A stretch of DNA of 48,466 nt, from the NCBI GenBank assembly GCA_018222835.1, contig JAAEZN010000016.1, positions 328 to 48,793 on the forward strand. Direction: 5' to 3'. Below the pieces are notes generated by a model. That model searched no databases. It saw nothing but the letters and a program-made list of their open reading frames with translations, and was not told the DNA's origin. The DNA comes from Algicola sp. GTDB taxonomy: Bacteria > Bacteroidota > Bacteroidia > Flavobacteriales > Flavobacteriaceae. Below are positions 42,764-48,466 of this stretch, piece by piece (the first letter of the stretch is position 1; every line of letters starts with the position of its first letter). A program made the position numbers and the translations under genes.

Positions 42764-44083
42764 ATGAACTATACACAGATTTTAATACTCATATGCTTAA
42801 CAGCCGTTTTTAGCTCCTGCAATCAGAAAAAAAAGCAAGAGGTCACCAAGGAGGTAGCACAAGACACTGTTGATCAAATAGTGGAAGAGATGGAGGAGGT
42901 GCCAAATAAAACTACCAACTTTAGTGATGTGATGGACGGGATTAAAGAGAGACCATTGCCGGTACTGGACGATACGAATTTTGACAGTTTTATTGAGGAA
43001 GGCGACTTGAATGAGATCGATTCTGGAACTTTTAAAATAGAAACCATATACCCGGATTTCTATAGTGAAGGTTCAAAATACCGGCCCATGGCCTCTTATA
43101 AGCTGGCTTTGTCCCAAAACTTTTATACTGTGGTGGTGACCTTTAGAAAAGGTGATCATGAAATGGAGTCCACATTGATCAATTATGACCTAAATGGAAA
43201 TGTTATTGATTACCAACTTGTTGCCTATGATGAAATTGCGGAGGGCATGTCTCGTACAGAATCCCGTATAAGCGAGAACAAAATTATGGTAAATCATATT
43301 TTTTGGACGGAAAAGAAGGAGATTGAACAAAAGGAATACCGAATCCATGAAGATGGAAAAATAAAAAAAATAGATACCAAGGTACTAAGTAACACCCTTA
43401 CGGATTATACATTGATTTTATCCGTTTTGGAAGAGCTTCAACTAAACTTGTTGTCCGTTAAAACTGACTTGATCGTTTCCAAGGCCATGCCTCAATACCC
43501 AGATGAGTTCATTGTGGTGATTCCAGAGATCGTGGACGAGGGAGAGCAATATTTCGAACTTAACAGCCATATCGTAATTGCCAATGACAAAACGGGAGGA
43601 ATATCGCACAGATTCTTTGAAAGTGTAGCTGACAACCAATGGGTCTCCGATGCCATCGGACTCCGAGAAATAAAAATTGATACGGCTGCGTATTTCATAT
43701 CTGAAGACACAAGAGCTTTTGGGATACGTGTTTACCGCTACGGAATGTCCCATGCAAATCCTTATGAAAATGAAACAATATCCTTATTCGTAAAATCGGG
43801 CGATACCCTTAAAAAAGTCCTGGATAAGTATGGAGTGATGGATTATGGAGGTGAATGGGACACCGACTGCGATGGTGAATTTCTTCGCACCGAAAAAATA
43901 CTCATTCTATCTGATCAAAAGACCAATGGGTACTTTGATATTGCGGTAAAGGGGAAAATGACCAAAACCAAAAATACGACCAATGAGAATGGAGACTGTG
44001 ATGCCGAGGAAATTACGACCGATCAAACTTCATTATTAAAATTCAATGGGCAGGAGTACAAAGATGAGACCAGGGAACAATAG
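42764..44083 (+). CDS. Lipoprotein of unknown function
   Basis: 439 aa. The signal ends in a lipobox (LTAVFSSCNQKKK, Cys near residue 19). After an acidic linker (VDQIVEEMEEVPNKT) comes a large beta-rich domain with alternating polar strands (KYRPMASYKLALSQNFYTVV and TLINYDLNGNVIDYQLV), resembling the general fold seen in periplasmic WD-like proteins, but I recognise no family. The pattern DWDTDC...GDCDAEE suggests a disulphide or a metal-binding loop near the end. It is the only exported non-membrane component of the operon. Confidence 0.65.
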   Translation: MNYTQILILICLTAVFSSCNQKKKQEVTKEVAQDTVDQIVEEMEEVPNKTTNFSDVMDGIKERPLPVLDDTNFDSFIEEGDLNEIDSGTFKIETIYPDFYSEGSKYRPMASYKLALSQNFYTVVVTFRKGDHEMESTLINYDLNGNVIDYQLVAYDEIAEGMSRTESRISENKIMVNHIFWTEKKEIEQKEYRIHEDGKIKKIDTKVLSNTLTDYTLILSVLEELQLNLLSVKTDLIVSKAMPQYPDEFIVVIPEIVDEGEQYFELNSHIVIANDKTGGISHRFFESVADNQWVSDAIGLREIKIDTAAYFISEDTRAFGIRVYRYGMSHANPYENETISLFVKSGDTLKKVLDKYGVMDYGGEWDTDCDGEFLRTEKILILSDQKTNGYFDIAVKGKMTKTKNTTNENGDCDAEEITTDQTSLLKFNGQEYKDETREQ

Positions 44084-44140
44084 AAAACAGCATTGAGTAT
44101 AGTATTACTTTATTCAAAAAACAGATAAACCTTTTTTAGT

Positions 44141-44701
44141 ATGGAAATCATAAGTATCATTTCAGTTTTGGCGCTTATTGGTATTGTAGGCATTGTGGTC
44201 AACAACCGAATAATCGCTAAAAAAAATCAAGTGGCCCAAGCCTACGGGAGCATAGAGATCTACCTTAAAAAGCGGTTCGATTTAATTCCGAATCTTATTG
44301 CAATGCTCAACAAGTATCTGGCGCACGAAAAGGAGACCTTACTTAAAATTACCGAACTACGAAGTACTATTGAAAAAGCTTCCGAAGCCAACGAAAAAAT
44401 AAAGGCATCAAACGAGCTCACACACATTATGAGCGGATTGAACATTAATTTAGAAAACTATCCCGACCTAAAAGCAGATAAGCAATTTACGAGCATTGAA
44501 TATGAAATATCAGACATTGAAGATCAAATATCTGCAGCACGACGAGCATACAACGCAGCAGTAACTGGCTACAACAATACCATCCAAATGTTTCCGGCCA
44601 GCCTAATAGCTGGCTTACGAAAGGACACTGTGAATATTCTTTTGGAAATACCTAAAGCGGAACAAAAGGAAGTAAATATCAATCAATTATTAAATCCATA
44701 A
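44141..44701 (+). CDS. LemA-family protein
   Basis: 186 aa. One N-terminal membrane helix (IISIISVLALIGIVGIVVNN) followed by the LemA four-helix coiled domain: VAQAYGSIEIYLKKRFDLIP, NLIAMLNKYLAHEKETL, LENYPDLKADKQF, then ISAARRAYNAAVTGYNNTIQ and MFPASLIA, all matching the family closely. LemA proteins are membrane-anchored helical proteins of uncertain function, often encoded with DUF3137 or TPM-domain proteins. Here DUF1266 and DUF3137-like genes follow after 3 and 5 bp, in accordance with that pattern. Confidence 0.95.
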   Translation: MEIISIISVLALIGIVGIVVNNRIIAKKNQVAQAYGSIEIYLKKRFDLIPNLIAMLNKYLAHEKETLLKITELRSTIEKASEANEKIKASNELTHIMSGLNINLENYPDLKADKQFTSIEYEISDIEDQISAARRAYNAAVTGYNNTIQMFPASLIAGLRKDTVNILLEIPKAEQKEVNINQLLNP

Positions 44702-44704
44702 ACT

Positions 44705-45514
44705 ATGCAAATGTTTGACAACCTGCCGTGGTACGGCTACATAATACTGGTACTGGCCATTGTTTCATACGCCTATCGCTATTTCAAAATAGGGAAAAAG
44801 GAATATGATGCCCCAGATTTGTCCAAGGCCAAATTCAGAAAATCTTTAAATAGCAAGCTGGAAAAAGAACAATTATTTGCCTTGGCCTTTTATACGCCCA
44901 TTTCAGAATGGTGGAAAGCAGATTCCAATACATTGTCATTTCTAGATGCCAAGACGATACAACCCTATTTGGAAGGTTGGGGCATCGACACCCCTGATGG
45001 TTATTGGGAATTGACGGAGTATTTTATGAAGGATGGTCGTCGTTGGTATTTTGATTTCATCAACCATATGGTTCAAAACGTTCCAGAAGAGGAATGGGAT
45101 GGGCTAATGAGAAAAAAATTCGGTAATAATGAACGTGCAGACCGTTATTTTAGGTTGTTGCGTAACGGGGAAGTCTTGAATACCTTAAAGCAGAAAGGAA
45201 TCATGACGTTCGATTCTGAATTGGAACTCGGAGTTGCCGGTTATGATGCGGCGATTTTGGTAGGGCAGGCCAGAAAGGCATTTACGGGCAACCTGATTTC
45301 TGAGAAGGACGCTTGGAAGGTTATTAATTTTGCCAAAGAATTGGCACTGCACCATTTTTCATCCTGGGAAGATTTTGGAAAGAGCTTTGCACTTGGTTTT
45401 GCCCTGGATATGAAGGAGAGTTATAACGATTACAAAGAAGAGGTGTACCATATCTACCAACAAGTTATGGAAAGCCCCGATAGCCCTTGGAACACCATTG
45501 ACTGGCCACAATAA
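44705..45514 (+). CDS. DUF1266-like protein with N-terminal membrane segment
   Basis: 269 aa. An N-terminal hydrophobic helix (GYIILVLAIVSYAYRYF) anchors a soluble domain. The C-terminal half matches the DUF1266 pattern: GYDAAILVGQARKAFTGNLI, SEKDAWKVINFAKELAL, HHFSSWEDFGKSFALGF. The segment PYLEGWGIDTPDGYWEL in the middle is also typical. The family has no known function and occurs in polymorphic-toxin-immunity and stress contexts. Between LemA (3 bp) and the DUF3137 gene (5 bp). Confidence 0.8.
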   Translation: MQMFDNLPWYGYIILVLAIVSYAYRYFKIGKKEYDAPDLSKAKFRKSLNSKLEKEQLFALAFYTPISEWWKADSNTLSFLDAKTIQPYLEGWGIDTPDGYWELTEYFMKDGRRWYFDFINHMVQNVPEEEWDGLMRKKFGNNERADRYFRLLRNGEVLNTLKQKGIMTFDSELELGVAGYDAAILVGQARKAFTGNLISEKDAWKVINFAKELALHHFSSWEDFGKSFALGFALDMKESYNDYKEEVYHIYQQVMESPDSPWNTIDWPQ

Positions 45515-45519
45515 AAACG

Positions 45520-46572
45520 ATGCAGCACTCCGTACAAAAAGTATATACCGAAACCAGCAAGGCGCTCAACGATATTTGCAAAAGAAGAAAACGTACCCTT
45601 TTTTTTCAAAAGATTATGTGGGGTATAACCGGATTGTATCTTTTGTTGATGATATTGTTTATAGTGAGTAATTATGTTTCGATTTTGGAACTGCCCATTT
45701 TCAAATCAATTTTGCCGACCCAGAACAATCCATATGCCAATATGTATCCAATTGCAGGGCTATTGGTTCTGTTGTATATCACCACTTTTTTCTTTACCAG
45801 AGCTTTTCAAAAGTTTAAACTAAAGGAAATGGAAAGCATGGCCAAAATGGTAAAAATGTTGTTCCCACAGGTAGAATTTACACAAGGTGCAGCTGCCCCG
45901 ATAAAAGAGGTCGTCAACAGCAAATTCTTTTCTTGGGTCAAAAAGGACACTCCAGTATATAGTTATGGACAGATACGGGGAAGGCTAAGTAATTCAATCG
46001 TTAACATAGCGGATATTGGAATTGTGGAACACAATATTTCCAATAAAGTAACCGGAGGTTTAATGCACATTCCCATCCTGAACATGCTGGTGGTATTCTA
46101 TCAGTATATCTTTAAGAACATGGCTTCAAATACGATGGCGGATAATCAATATTTTACCTTTAGGGGAATGTTCTGTTGGTTGCAATTTAAAAAGAAACTG
46201 AACGGACATACTGTGGTTTTGCCCAATAACCCAACAACTAAATGGGATAGATTGGCCAGTCTTAACTTTAAGGAGGAACAAAGAATACATTTGGAAGATC
46301 CTAGATTTACCGACAATTTTAGGGTATATGGCACCGATCAAGTGGAGGCTCGTTATGTTCTATCTTCTTCGCTTATGGAAAGGATTGTTGCTTTAAAAGA
46401 AAAGTTTGACCGCCCTATATTTCTATCTTTTCAAAACAGACAAATGTATTTGGCGGTGTTGAACAAAAATGGTTTGTTTTCATTTCCATTAGGAAAGTTG
46501 GAAGGTATAAAGGTTATAGAGGAATTGGCCAATGATATTGATACTGCTTTAGGAATATCGAACGGACTGTAG
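45520..46572 (+). CDS. DUF3137-like membrane protein
   Basis: 350 aa. Two membrane spans near residues 30-50 (IMWGITGLYLLLMILFIVSN) and 75-95 (IAGLLVLLYITTFFFTRAF), then a long cytoplasmic domain with the DUF3137 marks: FFSWVKKDTPVYSYGQIRGR, FTFRGMFCWLQFKKKLNGHT, and FRVYGTDQVEARYVLSSSLM then ERIVAL, RPIFLSFQNRQMYLAV. The family often accompanies LemA. Last gene of the operon, with a shared bidirectional terminator 150 bp downstream. Confidence 0.82.
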   Translation: MQHSVQKVYTETSKALNDICKRRKRTLFFQKIMWGITGLYLLLMILFIVSNYVSILELPIFKSILPTQNNPYANMYPIAGLLVLLYITTFFFTRAFQKFKLKEMESMAKMVKMLFPQVEFTQGAAAPIKEVVNSKFFSWVKKDTPVYSYGQIRGRLSNSIVNIADIGIVEHNISNKVTGGLMHIPILNMLVVFYQYIFKNMASNTMADNQYFTFRGMFCWLQFKKKLNGHTVVLPNNPTTKWDRLASLNFKEEQRIHLEDPRFTDNFRVYGTDQVEARYVLSSSLMERIVALKEKFDRPIFLSFQNRQMYLAVLNKNGLFSFPLGKLEGIKVIEELANDIDTALGISNGL

Positions 46573-46724
46573 ATGTAAACCAGGAATACTCCCAAGGCAA
46601 AAACAATTGTTATGTACTGTTCTTTTTTGGTTTGATGAAGCTGTACGTTGAGAAACTCACTATTTTTTTACTTCTCGATCACTCTTGCACAATCTTTAGT
46701 GATCGATTAAATCGGTATAAAATA

Positions 46725-46752
46725 AAAATGCCCTATTTAAATAGGGCATTTT
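46725..46752. terminator. Bidirectional terminator (28-bp perfect palindrome)
   Basis: AAAATGCCCTATTT joined to its exact reverse complement AAATAGGGCATTTT. It lies between convergent units (the plus-strand LemA operon and the minus-strand PorP/SprF gene) and has A/T flanks on both sides. Confidence 0.9.
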
Positions 46753-46772
46753 ATATTCATACGAAGGTTTAT

Positions 46773-47666
46773 TTACATTTTCAACCGCATAAAAAGTTCA
46801 TGTGTGTTGTTATCCAGACCATCAATTGGACTTTGAATTGAGGTTTCGTAAGCATAACCCAAATTGAATCCATGGCTAATATTAAAGAGAAAAAGACCAC
46901 TAAAACTTTCATCATGTCTATAACTTGCTCCGAACTCAAACTTTTCTCCAAAGTCCAATATGCCCGTTAGTTCTACTGATAGAGGAGATGCATCTACGTA
47001 CCTTAACATTCCCATTGTTTTAAGGTCTAAGGTCTTTCCCAATAAAAAAGTGTATCCTCCGCTCAAATATGCATGCATCCGGTCAGCTCCTAGATATGCA
47101 TTGCCATCACGTTCTTGCAAACGATCTGGGGTCAATAATTTTGGAGCCGATAAGGAAGCGAAATATCTATCGTGCTTAAGGAATATTCCAGCACCAACAT
47201 TGGGCGTAAAACGACTATCATAATTAGTTAAAGCTCCATCTTGACCAACTCCATAAGTAACCAAACCTTCTGTATTGGCGTCGTAAGAATTGGCGCTACC
47301 CTTAATTCCGAAGTATAACGTATGGTCTTCGTCCAATAGAATATTGTATGATACATCGATAGCTAGCCATGTTTGTTGCTCAATAAAGGTTTTGTCGTTA
47401 AGAACGGAAACGCCAAGTCCAATATTTTTGCCTACGGGCATACCAAAAATAGCACTTTGACTTTCGGGTGCTCCTTCTATTCCTGCCCATTGACTGCGAA
47501 TCCCCAATGAGAATTCAGCAGCCTCGGAACTTCCGGCAAAGGCAGGGTTGTAGATATTCATATTATACCGATAAAAGGTATAGTTTGGATCTTGTTGAGC
47601 GCTTACCGATATTGCGGTAAGCCCCAAGAACAATATAAGAACTCGAATTTTATTTATAAGTTTCAT
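46773..47666 (-). CDS. PorP/SprF-family type IX secretion outer-membrane protein
   Basis: 297 aa with signal peptide (IRVLILFLGLTAISVSAQQD). It begins, after cleavage, DPNYTFYRYNMNIYNPAFAG, the hallmark of the family, and continues with alternating barrel strands (GIRSQWAGIEGAPESQSAIF, GLGVSVLNDKTF, YLSGGYTFLLGKTLDLKTMG) to an aromatic-poor end FMRLKM. These proteins sit in the outer membrane and are usually encoded next to, and needed for, large surface proteins exported by the type IX machinery. Here the partner is the repeat protein 33 bp upstream on the same strand. Confidence 0.95.
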   Translation of the reverse strand: MKLINKIRVLILFLGLTAISVSAQQDPNYTFYRYNMNIYNPAFAGSSEAAEFSLGIRSQWAGIEGAPESQSAIFGMPVGKNIGLGVSVLNDKTFIEQQTWLAIDVSYNILLDEDHTLYFGIKGSANSYDANTEGLVTYGVGQDGALTNYDSRFTPNVGAGIFLKHDRYFASLSAPKLLTPDRLQERDGNAYLGADRMHAYLSGGYTFLLGKTLDLKTMGMLRYVDASPLSVELTGILDFGEKFEFGASYRHDESFSGLFLFNISHGFNLGYAYETSIQSPIDGLDNNTHELFMRLKM

Positions 47667-47699
47667 CTGATTTGTATGGTGTTTTTTGTTTAGTTCGTA

Positions 47700-48466
47700 T
47701 TAATAGTTGATGAATATCCAACCTTGTAAAGGTGCACTTCCATCTCCAAGGTTAATGATGTACATATACGATCCCGCTGGTAGTTTCTCGTTTCTATTCT
47801 TGTAGAAGCCTTCCCAGTTATTTCGATAGGATTTAGTCCCGAATACTTCGTGTCCCCATCGGTTATACACTTTTACCACATTATTTGGATAATTGTCTAT
47901 TCCAGGAATGATCCAAGCGTCATTGTTGCCATCACCATTGGGGGTAAAGGCTTGTGCCGGAACCAATGTAGGCTCACTTTTTTGTGGAAATGCATCTTTA
48001 TCGTCCGCCACACCATCATTATCATCGTCATCATCCATGCTATCTGGAATACCATCACCATCTGTGTCTAATGGGGTGCTAGATGCATCTTTGGGGTCTG
48101 TGCCCTGCGATCCTTCAACCTCATCGGAATATCCATCGCCATCGTCGTCGGTATCCGTGTTATCTCCCGTTCCATCACCATCGGTATCTGTATCCTCTGA
48201 TGGGTCTAGTGGAAAATCGTCTTCTGAATCTGGGATGCCATCGTTATCGTCATCATTATCTGCATTATCTCCAAGGCCATCGTTATCTGTATCGGTATCT
48301 GCAACACCATCATTGTCATCGTCCGTATCTGCATTGTCTCCAATACCATCATTATCAAAATCAGAATCTTCATTTGGATCTAGTGGGAAATCGTCCTCCG
48401 AATCTGGGGTGCCGTCGTTATCGTCGTCGGTGTCCGCGTTATCGCCCGTTCCATCACCATCGGTAT
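47700..48466 (-). CDS. Large secreted repeat protein, 3' end only (TSP3 repeats plus gliding-type C-terminal domain)
   Basis: The frame is open from the right edge of the window, so only the last 255 codons are seen. Residues up to about 150 before the end are Asp-rich thrombospondin type 3 calcium repeats (DGDGTGDNADTDDDNDG and DSEDDFPLDPNEDSDFD). The end is the CHU_C/gliding-associated C-terminal domain of type B substrates of type IX secretion: AFTPNGDGNNDAWIIPGIDN, VVKVYNRWGHEVFGTKSYRN, then YMYIINLGDG. The protein is secreted and attached to the surface. Near-identical DNA repeats of about 200 bp (48391-48466 resemble 48195-48270) mean the gene can recombine or be collapsed in assembly. 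Confidence 0.92.
   Translation of the reverse strand, partial: TDGDGTGDNADTDDDNDGTPDSEDDFPLDPNEDSDFDNDGIGDNADTDDDNDGVADTDTDNDGLGDNADNDDDNDGIPDSEDDFPLDPSEDTDTDGDGTGDNTDTDDDGDGYSDEVEGSQGTDPKDASSTPLDTDGDGIPDSMDDDDDNDGVADDKDAFPQKSEPTLVPAQAFTPNGDGNNDAWIIPGIDNYPNNVVKVYNRWGHEVFGTKSYRNNWEGFYKNRNEKLPAGSYMYIINLGDGSAPLQGWIFINY

Noticed and set aside
47960-48466. Repetitive DNA as a possible CRISPR or minisatellite array
   Set aside because: The repeats are in-frame Asp-rich thrombospondin type 3 coding units, not spaced direct repeats.

Overview
The window reads as a chromosomal segment of a marine-type Flavobacteriia bacterium (phylum Bacteroidota). The evidence is a SusC/SusD pair, a PorP/SprF-like type IX secretion partner next to a thrombospondin-3-repeat protein with a gliding-type C-terminal domain, LytTR and TPR-histidine-kinase signalling, a Bacteroidota-type RpoD-family sigma factor, AraC regulators of flavobacterial type and generally weak Shine-Dalgarno sites. 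I cannot name a species.

Layout. 1-1633 (minus): a partial RpoD-like sigma factor, a NYN/LOTUS RNA-metabolism protein and a divergent bS21 paralogue. 2327-3722 (plus): a fatty acid desaturase and a cold-shock protein. 4098-5959 (minus): small conserved proteins, a cupin and an AraC-type regulator. 5960-9158 is an accessory stretch: a decayed AraC pseudogene, inverted repeats and a two-gene AT-rich insert that looks like an orphan gene cassette.

9159-31604 is the centrepiece and appears to be one catabolic island for inositol-containing lipids or phospho-esters. It holds a secreted fusion of a GDPD/PLC-like domain with an alkaline phosphatase (minus); then (plus) SusC, SusD, a DUF285-repeat surface lipoprotein, a PI-PLC-like lipoprotein with a large propeller-like insert, an alpha/beta hydrolase and a LacI-family regulator; then a complete myo-inositol pathway (IolJ-type aldolase, IolB, IolC, IolD, a sodium-solute symporter, IolA, IolE, IolG). 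Three identical 14-bp LacI-type palindromes (TGCAAACCTTTGCA) sit 83-94 bp upstream of the three transcription units: phosphatase, susC and the iol operon. The inferred flow is: surface capture, phospholipase cleavage to inositol phosphate, SusCD uptake, periplasmic dephosphorylation, symport of inositol, then IolG-E-D-B-C-J-A to dihydroxyacetone phosphate and acetyl-CoA.

32116-37572 (plus) holds a TPR histidine kinase with a LytTR response regulator broken by an apparent two-base TA loss, followed by small membrane protein and lipoprotein genes, one with three cadherin-like repeats. 37664-46572 (plus) is a long, tightly packed operon of poorly understood proteins: two YbjN-like-domain proteins (one frameshifted), one of them fused to a trypsin-like protease and a zinc ribbon, a tandem pair of related membrane proteins, a lipoprotein, LemA, DUF1266 and DUF3137 proteins. 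46773-48466 (minus) is the PorP/SprF protein and the 3' end of a large secreted repeat protein that runs off the window.

No tRNA, rRNA, CRISPR array or complete insertion sequence was recognised. All calls come from reading motifs and translations; no database search was run.
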